Shown here one piece after another: positions 6,863-16,009 of a stretch of 64,000 nucleotides of DNA (positions within the stretch are counted from its first letter, which is position 1; every line of letters begins with the position of its first letter). The notes below the pieces were generated by a model that saw only the letters and a program-made list of their open reading frames with translations, was not told the origin of the DNA and made no database searches. The position numbers and the translations under genes were made by a program. The stretch lies in NCBI RefSeq assembly GCF_028553765.1, contig NZ_CP067134.1:3019001-3083000 (forward strand), given 5' to 3'. The stretch is from Paracoccus stylophorae (GTDB taxonomy: Bacteria; Pseudomonadota; Alphaproteobacteria; Rhodobacterales; Rhodobacteraceae).

Positions 6863-8443
6863 ATGACCCAGTTTACCAGACGCAGCCTTTTGGGGATGAT
6901 CGGGACGGCCGCCGGCAGTTCGGCGATGTATTACGCGATGACCGCGATGGGTCACGCCGCCCCCTCGGACTATACCGGGCCGATCAAGCTGGACGGCGAT
7001 CCGCAGGGGACCAAGGTTCTCATCCTCGGGGCCGGGCTGGCGGGCCTGACCGCCGCGCTGGAGTTGCGCGCCGCCGGCTATGAGGTCGAGGTTCTGGAGT
7101 ATCGCGAGAAAGCCGGCGGACGTTGCTGGACGCTGCATTCGGGCGATGAATATACCGAACTTGGCGGCGACCGGCAGACCGTCGATTTCGCCGAAGGCAA
7201 TTACATCAATCCCGGCCCGTGGCGGATCCCGCATAACCACTATGCGCTGATGGATTACTGCAAGCGCCTGAAGGTGCCGCTGGAGCCGTTCGTCCAGACC
7301 AACTACAACGCCTTTGTCCATCGCAGCGACGCATTCGATGGCAAGCCGCAGCGGATGGGCAAGATCCTGACCGACTATCGCGGCCACGTGTCGGAATTGC
7401 TGGCCAAGGCCGTCGATCAGGGCAAGCTGGACGAGGAGGTCAGCGCCGAGGATCGGGAACTGCTGATCGAAAGCCTGCGCAGTTTCGGCGTGCTGAACGG
7501 CGACAACGCCTATGTCAAAAGCCTGGAGACAAGCACGTATCGCGGATACGAGAAACAGCCGGGCGGCGGTGTGGGCGCCGCGCCGATCCCATCGGATCTG
7601 TACGATCCGCAGCAGGTGATCCAGTCGCAGCTGTGGCAGTATCTGGCCGTCCATGAAACCTATGAACACTGGGCGCCCATGTTCCAGCCGGTCGGCGGCA
7701 TGGAGGAGATCGCGGTCGCTTTCGCACGCGAGGTCGGCGATGTGATCACCTACAACGCCAAGGTGGTCTCGCTGCAACAGGACGATAACGGCGTCACCGT
7801 CACATGGGAGGATATCGGCGGGGGCGGCGGCACCAACACCAGCACCGCCGATTACTGTGTCTGCACGATCCCCTTCTCGATCCTGGGCCAGATCGACCAC
7901 AACCTGTCGGCCGGCCTGTCCAGCACCATCAGCTCGATGTTCTACAACGGCTCGACCAAGGTCGGGCTGGAGTTCAAGCGGCGCTTCTGGGAACAGGACG
8001 ACCAGATCTATGGCGGGATCAGCTATACCGACGAGGCGATCACGCAGATCAGCTATCCCTCGACCGGATACCAGTCGGACGGGCCGGCGGTGTTGCTGGG
8101 CGCCTATACGTGGCGGGGCGCGAATTCCTACAAGTTCAACGCGATGACGCCTGCCGAACGGATCGAATGGGCGCTGCGCATGGGCGAGAAGATCCATCCG
8201 CAGTATCGCGAGGAATTCAAAGCCGGCGTCGCGGTCAGCTGGCACAAGGTACCCTGGGTTCTGGGCTGTTCCGGGATCTGGGAGGATCGCGAGGCGCAGG
8301 GCTACGACGAGGCCGTCAAGATCGACAACCGCGTCGTCTGTGCGGGCGAACACCTGTCCTATATCCCCGCCTGGCAGGAAGGCGCAATTCTGTCGTCGCT
8401 GGACGCGATCTCGCGTCTGCACGACAAGGTCATCAACGGGTGA
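6863..8443 (+). CDS. Tat-exported flavin monoamine oxidase-family protein
   Basis: The 526-residue protein opens with a twin-arginine signal (TRRSLLGMIG, then a hydrophobic segment to GHAA). A dinucleotide-binding fold follows at about residues 51-80 (LILGAGLAGLTAALEL), ending in the GG-R motif AGGRCW, and the C-terminal FAD-binding end reads AGEHLSYIPAWQEGAI. This is the flavin amine oxidase superfamily (MAO, L-amino-acid oxidase, nicotine oxidoreductase). A very strong AGGAGGGGGG ribosome site precedes the ATG. It lies in a tight operon with an exported cytochrome c and an exported RidA, so it probably works in the periplasm as a dehydrogenase passing electrons to the cytochrome. The amine substrate is unknown. 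Confidence 0.88.
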   Translation: MTQFTRRSLLGMIGTAAGSSAMYYAMTAMGHAAPSDYTGPIKLDGDPQGTKVLILGAGLAGLTAALELRAAGYEVEVLEYREKAGGRCWTLHSGDEYTELGGDRQTVDFAEGNYINPGPWRIPHNHYALMDYCKRLKVPLEPFVQTNYNAFVHRSDAFDGKPQRMGKILTDYRGHVSELLAKAVDQGKLDEEVSAEDRELLIESLRSFGVLNGDNAYVKSLETSTYRGYEKQPGGGVGAAPIPSDLYDPQQVIQSQLWQYLAVHETYEHWAPMFQPVGGMEEIAVAFAREVGDVITYNAKVVSLQQDDNGVTVTWEDIGGGGGTNTSTADYCVCTIPFSILGQIDHNLSAGLSSTISSMFYNGSTKVGLEFKRRFWEQDDQIYGGISYTDEAITQISYPSTGYQSDGPAVLLGAYTWRGANSYKFNAMTPAERIEWALRMGEKIHPQYREEFKAGVAVSWHKVPWVLGCSGIWEDREAQGYDEAVKIDNRVVCAGEHLSYIPAWQEGAILSSLDAISRLHDKVING

Positions 8444-8447
8444 AGTC

Positions 8448-8924
8448 ATGAAAAACATTCTGATAACGACCGCCATCCTGTTCGCAGCCGGCCCGGTCGC
8501 CGCGCAATCGACCGATGTCGAGGTGACGGCAAGGCCGCAGGAACGCGCCATCAGCGCGTTGGCGGATGAGCAAAGTTTCGGCCCGGAAGGGTACAGTTCG
8601 ACCGATGGGGAAACCCTGTATCAGACGCTGTGTGCGGGATGTCACATGGCCGATGGCAGCGGCGCCGTCGGTGCGGGCGAATATCCTGCGCTGAAAGAGA
8701 ACCCAAATCTGGAATTCGCGGCCTATCCGGTCATGCTGATCGTCAACGGCCAGGCCGCGATGCCCGGATTCGGATCGTTTCTCAACGATGAGCAGGTCGT
8801 CGCCGTGACCTCGTATATCCAGACGCATCTTGGTAACGATTACACGCCGGACGCGACGGTCGAAGACGTCGCGATTACGCGTCCGGTCGATCCTGCAGAC
8901 CCCAACACAGCGGAGCACGAATGA
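8448..8924 (+). CDS. Periplasmic c-type cytochrome, partner of the amine oxidase
   Basis: This is a 158-residue protein with a Sec signal peptide (MKNILITTAILFAAGPVAAQ), one haem-attachment motif CAGCH near residue 64, and a probable distal Met ligand in AAMPGFGSF near residue 107, i.e. a small class I cytochrome c. The ATG at 8448 lies 4 bp after the stop of the amine oxidase; the same frame extends upstream inside that gene but lacks a signal there. Its stop overlaps the RidA start. By analogy with the Pseudomonas NicA2/CycN pair, it is likely the electron acceptor of the flavoenzyme. Confidence 0.88.
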   Translation: MKNILITTAILFAAGPVAAQSTDVEVTARPQERAISALADEQSFGPEGYSSTDGETLYQTLCAGCHMADGSGAVGAGEYPALKENPNLEFAAYPVMLIVNGQAAMPGFGSFLNDEQVVAVTSYIQTHLGNDYTPDATVEDVAITRPVDPADPNTAEHE

Positions 8925-9412
8925 GACACCATCTGACAGCCCTCGCCTCGACCGTCCTGATCCTTGGCACGACCGCCGCCTCGGCCGAGGTGACGCGACA
9001 CCCGATCCCGGATTCGGACTTTCCGATCCTGCAGGCGGTCGAGATCCCGGCCGATGCCACGCTGGTCTATCTCAGCGGCACGGTGCCGCAGGTGATCGAC
9101 GAAGCCGCCGAAGACGGCTCGGCCGAGCAATATGGCGACACGGCGGCGCAGACCGAAAGCACGCTGGCCTCGATCGAGGAAAAGCTGGCCGGGCTGGATC
9201 TGACCATGGGCGACGTGGTCAAGATGCAGACCTATCTGGTGCGTCCCGAGGGGGCCGACGGAATGGATTTCCAGGGCTTCATGGAAGGCTATACCAAGTT
9301 CTTCGGCACCGAGGATCAGCCGAACCTGCCGACGCGCTCGGTGTTCGAGGTCGCCGGTCTGGCCAACCCCGCCTGGCTGGTCGAGATCGAGGTCGTGGCC
9401 GTCCGCCCCTGA
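8921..9412 (+). CDS. Exported RidA-family protein
   Basis: The 163-residue protein has an N-terminal signal peptide (about residues 1-22, ending AASA) in front of a full RidA/YjgF domain. The active-site Arg equivalent is present in LPTRSVFEVAGL, followed by VEIEVVAV, so the enamine/imine deaminase activity is probably intact. Most RidA proteins are cytosolic; export here fits a job beside the Tat-exported amine oxidase, hydrolysing the imine it makes. The ATGA overlap with the cytochrome gene indicates translational coupling. It is the last gene of the operon, followed by a terminator. Confidence 0.87.
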   Translation: MRHHLTALASTVLILGTTAASAEVTRHPIPDSDFPILQAVEIPADATLVYLSGTVPQVIDEAAEDGSAEQYGDTAAQTESTLASIEEKLAGLDLTMGDVVKMQTYLVRPEGADGMDFQGFMEGYTKFFGTEDQPNLPTRSVFEVAGLANPAWLVEIEVVAVRP

Positions 9413-9761
9413 CCGGGCGCACGCAAGGCCGGTGATCGCCGGCTTTCATATCGGCGGTTCAGGCGAAGGCGCTGCAAGCCTTTGCCTGAACCGGGAAGAA
9501 GACTGGCAAGCTGCGGTTTTCCGCAGCTTTTTTGCCTGACGTTCAACCTTGAACCGCAGTCAGACCCGGACCCTCTGTCACACCCGCTGGACCGGCGCGC
9601 ACGGCTCCTCTGACCCGCGCGCCGACATGCAACACCCTGCAAGAAACATCGCATGCCCGGCCTTCGGCGGAACAGACGCTGTTGGCAAGCGCGGTGCTGC
9701 AATGTCAAGGTGAGGATCGAAGCCGACCCGATGCAGGTCCGCCGTCAACAGAGAGGAAGCC
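9413..9761. other. Intergenic region between RidA and the TRAP operon
   Basis: 349 bp without a credible gene. It holds a weak stem-loop at 9425-9446 and the strong terminator at 9508-9533; the remaining 230 bp presumably carries the TRAP operon promoter, but I see no clear -35/-10 pair. Confidence 0.6.
9508..9533 (+). terminator. Intrinsic terminator of the amine dehydrogenase operon
   Basis: A perfect 9-bp stem (9508-9516 with 9521-9529) with a TTTT loop runs straight into six T residues (9528-9533). It ends the amine oxidase-cytochrome-RidA transcript about 100 bp past the RidA stop. Confidence 0.9.
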
Positions 9762-10721
9762 ATGAAACATCTTGTCATTGGGGCCATGGCCCTGACCGCC
9801 GCGACCGCGGTTCACGCGCAGAACTGGGACATGCCCACCCCCTATGGCGACAGCACGTTCCACACCCAGAACATCATGCAGTTCGCCGACGAGGTGCGGA
9901 CGGCGACGGATGGCGGGCTGGACATCACCATCCATTCCGCCGGCTCACTGTTTCCCCATTCGGAAATCAAGGGCGCCGTGCGCAACCGCTCGGTTCCCAT
10001 CGGCGAATTGTTCCTGTCCACCCTGTCGAACGAGGACATGGTCTTCGGCATGGACAGCCAGCCTTTCCTTGCCACCAGCTATGACGACGCGCAAAGGCTG
10101 TGGGATGCCCAACGTCCGGTCATCACCGAGCTGCTGGCCGAACAGGGGCTGATGCCGCTGTTTTCCGTGGCCTGGCCCGCGCAGGGTCTTTACACCAATG
10201 GCGAGATCAAGACGGTCGAGGATCTGAACGGGCTGCGGTTCCGCGCCTACAACGCCGCGCTTGAGGAATTCGCGACGCTGGCGGGGGCCGCGCCGGTCCA
10301 GGTCGAGGCGCCCGATATTCCGCAGGCATTCTCGACCGGCCAGGTGTCGGCGATGATCACCTCGCCCTCGACCGGTGTCAATTCCACGGCGTGGGATTTC
10401 GTGACCCATTACAGCCCGATCAACGCATGGGTGCCCAAGAACATCGTCATCGTGAACCAGCGCGAATTCGACCGGCTGGACGAGGAAACCCAGACCGCCG
10501 TTCTGGAAGCCGCCAAGGCCGCCGAGACGCGCGGCTGGCAGATGTCGATGGAAGAGGCCGAAACCCAGACCGCCGCGCTGGCCGAAAACGGCATCACCGT
10601 CTATGAGCCCAGCGAAGAACTGGTGCAGGGCTTGCAGGCCATCGGCGATACGATGCTGGAAAGCTGGCAGCAGGAGGCTTCCGACAGCGCCAGGGCCGTG
10701 CTTGAGGCGTATCGCAACTGA
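9762..10721 (+). CDS. TRAP transporter substrate-binding protein (DctP family)
   Basis: A 319-residue protein with a Sec signal peptide (ending VHAQ, residue 20) and the DctP fold: HTQNIMQFADEVRTATDGGLDI at the start, then NGLRFRAYNAALEEFATLAGAAPVQVEAPDI, where the conserved Arg of RFRAY normally binds a substrate carboxylate. It captures a carboxylate-containing solute in the periplasm for the Na+-driven permease encoded next. AGAGAGGAAG precedes the ATG. A stem-loop separates it from the permease genes, consistent with more binding protein than permease. The substrate cannot be told from sequence. Confidence 0.9.
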   Translation: MKHLVIGAMALTAATAVHAQNWDMPTPYGDSTFHTQNIMQFADEVRTATDGGLDITIHSAGSLFPHSEIKGAVRNRSVPIGELFLSTLSNEDMVFGMDSQPFLATSYDDAQRLWDAQRPVITELLAEQGLMPLFSVAWPAQGLYTNGEIKTVEDLNGLRFRAYNAALEEFATLAGAAPVQVEAPDIPQAFSTGQVSAMITSPSTGVNSTAWDFVTHYSPINAWVPKNIVIVNQREFDRLDEETQTAVLEAAKAAETRGWQMSMEEAETQTAALAENGITVYEPSEELVQGLQAIGDTMLESWQQEASDSARAVLEAYRN

Positions 10722-10732
10722 ACGGCAGATCG

Positions 10733-10757
10733 GGACCGGCAGAATTTCTGCCGGTCC
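10733..10757 (+). terminator. Stem-loop between binding protein and permease genes
   Basis: A near-continuous inverted repeat (10733-10744 with 10746-10757, effectively a 9-10 bp stem with a small AU loop) is followed by TTT. It lies in the 65-bp gap inside the TRAP operon and probably acts as a partial terminator or a 3'-end stabiliser. Confidence 0.6.
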
Positions 10758-10786
10758 TTTCGGTTTCGGGCAACAAGGGCGGGCGC

Positions 10787-11311
10787 ATGGGCCATCTGTT
10801 TCAAAAGCTGTATTCAATCTGCGGCGCGTTGGCGGGGGGGCTGATCCTGTGCATCTGCCTGCTGATTTCGGCGCAGATCGTTCTGAACGGGGTGGGGCGT
10901 TTCGCGCCCGGCGCATTCCCCTCGACCATTCCCTCCTATGGCGATTTTTCGGGGTTCATGCTGGCGGGGGCCACGTTTCTGGCGCTGGCGCATACGCTGC
11001 GGGCCGGCGGGCATATCCGCGTCAATCTGGTCACCGCCCGGATGCCGCTGCGCGCGCAGGTCGTGGTCGAGGCCGCGGTCCTGCTGATTTCCGCCGCGCT
11101 GGCCGGTTACCTCACCTGGTTCATGATCGACCTGACGCTGGAAAGCCTGCACTACAACGATCTGTCCACCGGCATCGTCCCGGTTCCGCTGTGGATTCCG
11201 CAAAGCGTGGCCACGTTCGGAATGGCGCTGTTCCTGATCGCGATCCTGCACACGCTGGCCGATCTGGTCCGGGCGGGCAGACCCGTGCTGACAACCCCGG
11301 ATGAGGTGTGA
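10787..11311 (+). CDS. TRAP transporter small permease (DctQ family)
   Basis: The 174-residue protein has four hydrophobic segments and the DctQ pattern, including LRAGGHIRVNLVTARMP after the second segment. It pairs with the large permease to form the membrane unit of a tripartite ATP-independent periplasmic transporter. Its stop (TGA) lies 2 bp before the preferred start of the large permease gene. Confidence 0.88.
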   Translation: MGHLFQKLYSICGALAGGLILCICLLISAQIVLNGVGRFAPGAFPSTIPSYGDFSGFMLAGATFLALAHTLRAGGHIRVNLVTARMPLRAQVVVEAAVLLISAALAGYLTWFMIDLTLESLHYNDLSTGIVPVPLWIPQSVATFGMALFLIAILHTLADLVRAGRPVLTTPDEV

Positions 11312-11313
11312 TC

Positions 11314-12615
11314 ATGTCCGATCCGATGATCGCCGTCGTTCTTCTGTCGCTGCTGATCGGGCTGCTGGCGTTGGGCGTGTGGGTTGCCGTCTCGCTGACG
11401 CTGGTCGGGCTGGCAGGGCTGGTGCTGTTTTCCAACGCGCCGTCCGGCCTGGTGCTGGCATCGACCTTCTGGGGCCATTCGCACAGCTGGGCGTTGACCG
11501 CTCTGCCGCTGTTCATCTTGATGGGAGAGATCCTGCTGCGATCGCGGATGAGCGATGACATGTTCACCGGGCTTGTGCCCTGGCTCAGCCGCGCGCCGGG
11601 GCGGTTGCTGCATGTGAACGTGTTCGGCTGCGCCATCTTTGCCGCCGTCTCGGGCTCTTCCGCCGCGACCGCCGCCACCATCGGCCGGATGTCGGTGCCC
11701 GAACTGACGCGGCGCGGCTATCCCGAGAACCTGATCCTGGGGACGCTGGCCGGGTCGGCCACGTTGGGCCTGCTGATCCCGCCCTCGATCATCCTGATCG
11801 TCTATGGCGTCGCGACCGAGCAATCCATCGCCCGGCTGTTCATCGCGGGCGTGCTGCCGGGGATCATGCTGATCGTGCTGTTTGCGGGCTATGTGGCGGT
11901 GCGCGCCTGGATGAACCCCGACCTGATCCCCGCCATCGACCAAAGCTTTTCGTTCCGGCAGAAGATCGTGGCCTCGCGCCGGCTGATCCCGGTCGCGCTG
12001 CTGATCGGCGGGGTGATCGGGTCCATCTATGCGGGGCTGGCCTCGCCCACCGATGCGGCGGCTTTGGGGGTGGTGCTGGCGACGGGTCTGGCGTTTGCGT
12101 CGGGATCTTTCAGCTGGCGGCTGTTCGGCGCGGCGGTGATGTCGGCCACCCGGACCTCGTGCATGATCGCGCTGATCCTGCTGGGGGCGGCGTTCCTATC
12201 GGTGTCGATGGGCTTTACCGGGTTGCCGCGCAATCTGGCCGCGTGGATTTCCGACATGAACCTGTCCGCCACCGCCCTGCTGATGGCGCTGACCGTGTTC
12301 TTCGTCGTGCTGGGCTGTTTCCTTGACGGCATTTCGGTGATCGTGCTGACCACCTCGATCATCATGCCGATGGTGTCGGCGGTGGGCATCGACCCGTTGT
12401 GGTTCGGCATCTATCTGGTGATCGTGGTCGAGATGAGCCAGATCACCCCGCCGGTCGGCTTCAACCTGTTCGTCATTCAGGGCTTGACCGGCATCGACAT
12501 CCTGCGCATCGCCAAGGCCGCGTTTCCGTTCTTTCTGCTGCTGCTTCTGGGCGTCGTCCTGATCTGGGTATTTCCGCAGATCGTCACGTTCCTGCCCGGC
12601 CTGATGAGCGGCTGA
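11314..12615 (+). CDS. TRAP transporter large permease (DctM family)
   Basis: About 433 residues with a dozen hydrophobic segments and DctM signatures: AAVSGSSAATAATIGRMSVPEL, GTLAGSATLGLLIPPSIILI and ITPPVGFNLFVIQG. I prefer the ATG at 11314, which has GAGGTG 5 bp upstream, over the in-frame GTG at 11308. It is the last gene of the TRAP operon and converges on hflX with a 78-bp gap. Confidence 0.9.
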   Translation: MSDPMIAVVLLSLLIGLLALGVWVAVSLTLVGLAGLVLFSNAPSGLVLASTFWGHSHSWALTALPLFILMGEILLRSRMSDDMFTGLVPWLSRAPGRLLHVNVFGCAIFAAVSGSSAATAATIGRMSVPELTRRGYPENLILGTLAGSATLGLLIPPSIILIVYGVATEQSIARLFIAGVLPGIMLIVLFAGYVAVRAWMNPDLIPAIDQSFSFRQKIVASRRLIPVALLIGGVIGSIYAGLASPTDAAALGVVLATGLAFASGSFSWRLFGAAVMSATRTSCMIALILLGAAFLSVSMGFTGLPRNLAAWISDMNLSATALLMALTVFFVVLGCFLDGISVIVLTTSIIMPMVSAVGIDPLWFGIYLVIVVEMSQITPPVGFNLFVIQGLTGIDILRIAKAAFPFFLLLLLGVVLIWVFPQIVTFLPGLMSG

Positions 12616-12693
12616 GGATGCGACGGGCGGCGGGGCCGGGTTGCACGACGCTGATGACCGGCGATCCGCAGGCCCGTGCCGGACGGATACCCG

Positions 12694-14025
12694 TCACTCC
12701 TCGGGGGTGTCCAGCGCCTCGAACCCGGCCTTCTGCCGGGGCGTCCAGCGCAGGCGCAGGACAAGCCCGTCTTCGCCGGTCTCTTCCTGCTCGACCACGC
12801 CTGCCTCGTGCAGCCAGGCCCGTTTGCTGCCGTCGCCGAACCCAAGCCGGACGGTCGCCGTCTCGCGCGTTTCGTCCAGCGCGCGCGCCAGATGCGCGTC
12901 CATCGCCGCGATCAGATCGTCCAGCCCCTCGCCGGTCAGCGCGCTGACGGCCTGCACGCCTTCGGTGCGGGAATCGGTGCGGCGCAGCGCGGCGCGCGTG
13001 TCGGCCGACAGCGCGTCGATCTTGTTCCACACCTCGATCAGTTCCACATCCTCGTCCACGCCCAGGCTTTCCAGGATATCGGCCACGTCCGCGGCCTGTT
13101 CCTCGGTCTCGGGATGGCTGATGTCGCGCACATGCAGGATCAGATCGGCCTCCAGAACCTCTTCCAGTGTGGCGCGGAACGCCGCGACCAGTTCCGGCGG
13201 CAGATCGCTGATGAAGCCCACCGTGTCCGACAGGATGATCCTGCGCCCAGACGCGCCGCCGCCCGCATCGGGCAGCCGGATCGCCCGCATGGTCGGGTCC
13301 AGCGTCGCAAACAGCATGTCCTTGGCCATCACCCGCGCCCCGGTCAGCCGGTTGAACAGCGTGGATTTGCCCGCGTTCGTGTATCCCACCAGCGCGACGA
13401 TGGGATAGGGTACGCGGGCGCGCGCCGCGCGGTGCAGCGTGCGGGTCTTGACCACCCGTTCAAGCTGGCGGCGAAGCCGGGTCATCTGGTCGTCGATGGC
13501 GCGCCGGTCGGCCTCGATCTGGGTCTCGCCCGGACCGCCGACGAATCCCAGCCCGCCGCGCTGGCGTTCCAGGTGCGTCCAGGCCCGCACCAGCCGCGTC
13601 CGCTGATAGGACAGGGCCGCCAGTTCGACCTGCAACACCCCCTCGCGCGTGCGGGCGCGGTCGGCGAAGATTTCAAGGATCAGCCCGGTCCGGTCCAGCA
13701 GCTTGACGCCCCATTCCTTTTCCAGGTTGCGCTGCTGAACGGGCGTGACCGGCCCGTCGACCAGCACCAGTTCCGCCTCGGCCTCTTCCAGACGCTGACC
13801 GATTTCGGCCAGCTTGCCCTTGCCCAGCAGCGTGCGCGGGTTGGGATCGCGCAGGCGCGCGACCTCCTGTCCCACGATCTCGGTTCCGGGCAGCGCATGG
13901 GCCAGCGCCACGGCCTCGGCCAGCGCATGTTCGGGCAGGCGTCGCTGTGTCCGCGCCTGCCCCAGATCGGGATGGATCACATAGGCGCGGGTCGGCCTTG
14001 CCTCGGTCGAGGTGGGTTCGGCCAA
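12694..14025 (-). CDS. hflX: GTPase HflX
   Basis: The 443-residue protein has the HflX N-terminal domain, the linker motif GLGFVGGPGETQIEADRR (about residues 158-175) and a GTPase domain with G1 GYTNAGKST (214-222), G3 DTVGF and G4 NKID. HflX binds the 50S subunit and splits stalled or heat-damaged 70S ribosomes. It follows hfq directly on the minus strand, the classical hfq-hflX pairing. The C-terminus is slightly longer than in E. coli. Confidence 0.96.
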   Translation of the reverse strand: MAEPTSTEARPTRAYVIHPDLGQARTQRRLPEHALAEAVALAHALPGTEIVGQEVARLRDPNPRTLLGKGKLAEIGQRLEEAEAELVLVDGPVTPVQQRNLEKEWGVKLLDRTGLILEIFADRARTREGVLQVELAALSYQRTRLVRAWTHLERQRGGLGFVGGPGETQIEADRRAIDDQMTRLRRQLERVVKTRTLHRAARARVPYPIVALVGYTNAGKSTLFNRLTGARVMAKDMLFATLDPTMRAIRLPDAGGGASGRRIILSDTVGFISDLPPELVAAFRATLEEVLEADLILHVRDISHPETEEQAADVADILESLGVDEDVELIEVWNKIDALSADTRAALRRTDSRTEGVQAVSALTGEGLDDLIAAMDAHLARALDETRETATVRLGFGDGSKRAWLHEAGVVEQEETGEDGLVLRLRWTPRQKAGFEALDTPEE

Positions 14026-14259
14026 TCAGTCCTCGCCTTCGTGCAGGTTGATCGGCTGGCCGGGCATGATGGTGCTGATCGCGTGCTTGTAGACAAGCTG
14101 GGACTGCCCGTCGCGGCGCAGCAGCACGCAGAAATTGTCGAACCAGGTGATGACGCCCTGCAGCTTGACCCCGTTGATCAGAAAGATCGTCACCGGCACC
14201 TTCGCCTTGCGGACATGGTTCAGGAACGCGTCCTGCAGGTTTTGTCTGTCACCGGCCAT
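14026..14259 (-). CDS. hfq: RNA chaperone Hfq
   Basis: A 77-residue Sm-like protein with both family motifs: Sm1 around [21 protein letters not shown] and Sm2 around [11 protein letters not shown] (the KH pair of the U-rich RNA pocket). It lacks the long C-terminal tail of the E. coli protein, as is usual in Alphaproteobacteria. It abuts hflX and lies 110 bp after trkH, downstream of ntrYX, the order known from Rhodobacter where this gene was once called nrfA. Confidence 0.97.
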   Translation of the reverse strand: MAGDRQNLQDAFLNHVRKAKVPVTIFLINGVKLQGVITWFDNFCVLLRRDGQSQLVYKHAISTIMPGQPINLHEGED

Positions 14260-14369
14260 TTTTCGTTTCCCGTTTTTGTGCGGCGTGATCTTTCAGACAT
14301 TTATGGCACGCCCTCACGCCATGCAAGCACCGGGAATGCCCGCACGTCAAGCCGCCAGTGCCGCGCGGA

Positions 14370-15998
14370 TCAGCGGCGCCAGAACTCGGGCGAGAACAGC
14401 GCCAGGATCGCCAGCGTCTCAAGCCGGCCCACGATCATCGCGCAGGCCAGCACGATCTTGGTCAGCACGGGCAGGCCGGACCAGCCTTCCCACGGCGCGG
14501 AGGCGATGCCCGCCGTGCCGTCGAAGGCCGGGGTCAGCGGAATCACCGCCGCCAGCGGTCCGGTATTGGTCAGCGCCGCGATGGACAGGATGGTGGCGGT
14601 CTCGAACTCGATCTGCTTGATCGACACCAGCGCGACCGTGACCGCGATGGAGGTGGCAAACAGCATGAAGAAGATGAAGGACAGATACGCCCCCTCGTGC
14701 CGCAGCCGCCGCGCGATCCGCCCGCCCCCGGCGACCGAGCTGGGATGGATGATCCGCTCCATCTCGCGCTCGCCGTGGCGGGACAGGGCGTAAAGCCGCA
14801 GCAGCTTGACCCCGCCCGCCGTGGTGGCGACGCCCCCGCCCATCATCGCCAGCCCAGCCAGGATCAGGCCGGGCGATGACAGGCCCGACCACGCCCGCGC
14901 CCCCTGCCAATCGACCGAGTTCCAGCCCGTCGTGGTCAGATAGCTGAGCGCGTTGAACAGCCCGCCCCAGAACGCGGCCAGCGTGTTGCGCAGATCGGCC
15001 AGCATCCGCGGCGCTTCGGGTTCGGCGACGCCGGTTTCGATGGCGCCGATGAAGTGGCGCAGGAACAGCACCGTCGCCACCGTCCCGACCAGTGCTGCGG
15101 CCATGCGCAATTCTGGGTCCTCGATCAGCCGTTCGGTGGCGCGCAACTCGCCGCCCCCCGGCCAGAACCGCCGCGACAGCGCCGGGATCAGGAACAGGAA
15201 CACCACCATTTCGCCCGCGACGCCCGAACTTTCCCCCGCCGGGCCGATCACGGGCGATATCCCGCTGGTCGCCAGCGTGCCCATCGCCCGGCACAGCGCG
15301 ACCAGCGATTCGTCGCCCAGAAGCAGCAGGATCAGCCACATCGTCAGCGTCAGCCCGGCATAGACCGGCAGCACCGCCTGCGCGCTGCGCAGCAGGCGCA
15401 GGGCGGGCGCGTTCAGATCGGTGGTAAAATCGGGGGCGGACAGATGCGGCTGCGGCTCTCTGGGGTCGGCGGATTCTGGCAGACGCTCGAACTGTTCGCT
15501 GCGGCCATAGGGCGAGGACATGATCTCGAACCCGCCGACCCGCAGCGGCGCCAGAATGGCGATTGCCGCCACCAGCATGAAAAAGCCGCCCATCCAGCCG
15601 ACCATCGCCCGCCACAGATGCAGCGGCGCGGGCAGCAGATCGGCCGAATACAGCGAGGCACCGGTGGTTGTCAGCGACGACACCATCTCCCACCAGGCGT
15701 TGAACAGCCCGGTATCGGGCAGGCTTTCCGCGAACGGCACCGCCAGGATCAGCGGCAGGACCGCCATCGCGGCCAGCATGTTCAGCAACGTGTCGCGCGC
15801 GCCCTGCCGCCTGCGATTGGCGACGGTGGCCAGCCCGATCATGCCCGACAGGATCAGCGCCAGCAGCGCGGTATACAGGAAATGCCGCGCAATCGCGTTC
15901 TCGTCCACGACCGAGGCGTAGGAGGCCGGCACCAGCATCGCCAGCGCCGCGATCACGGTCAGCTGGATCAGCAGGGGCTGGCGCGAAAAGGACGACAC
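14370..15998 (-). CDS. trkH: Potassium uptake protein TrkH
   Basis: About 542 residues, multi-spanning, with repeated pore-loop motifs such as LTTTGASLYS, LATSGISPVIGP and LTTTGWNSVDW, i.e. the TrkH/KtrB potassium channel-transporter family. I placed the start at the GTG at 15998, 12 bp after the trkA stop; the same frame runs on through trkA, but that part is an out-of-frame shadow. TrkH forms the membrane pathway gated by the TrkA ring encoded directly upstream. Confidence 0.93.
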   Translation of the reverse strand: MSSFSRQPLLIQLTVIAALAMLVPASYASVVDENAIARHFLYTALLALILSGMIGLATVANRRRQGARDTLLNMLAAMAVLPLILAVPFAESLPDTGLFNAWWEMVSSLTTTGASLYSADLLPAPLHLWRAMVGWMGGFFMLVAAIAILAPLRVGGFEIMSSPYGRSEQFERLPESADPREPQPHLSAPDFTTDLNAPALRLLRSAQAVLPVYAGLTLTMWLILLLLGDESLVALCRAMGTLATSGISPVIGPAGESSGVAGEMVVFLFLIPALSRRFWPGGGELRATERLIEDPELRMAAALVGTVATVLFLRHFIGAIETGVAEPEAPRMLADLRNTLAAFWGGLFNALSYLTTTGWNSVDWQGARAWSGLSSPGLILAGLAMMGGGVATTAGGVKLLRLYALSRHGEREMERIIHPSSVAGGGRIARRLRHEGAYLSFIFFMLFATSIAVTVALVSIKQIEFETATILSIAALTNTGPLAAVIPLTPAFDGTAGIASAPWEGWSGLPVLTKIVLACAMIVGRLETLAILALFSPEFWRR

Positions 15999-16009
15999 GG
16001 GCGGCTGTC

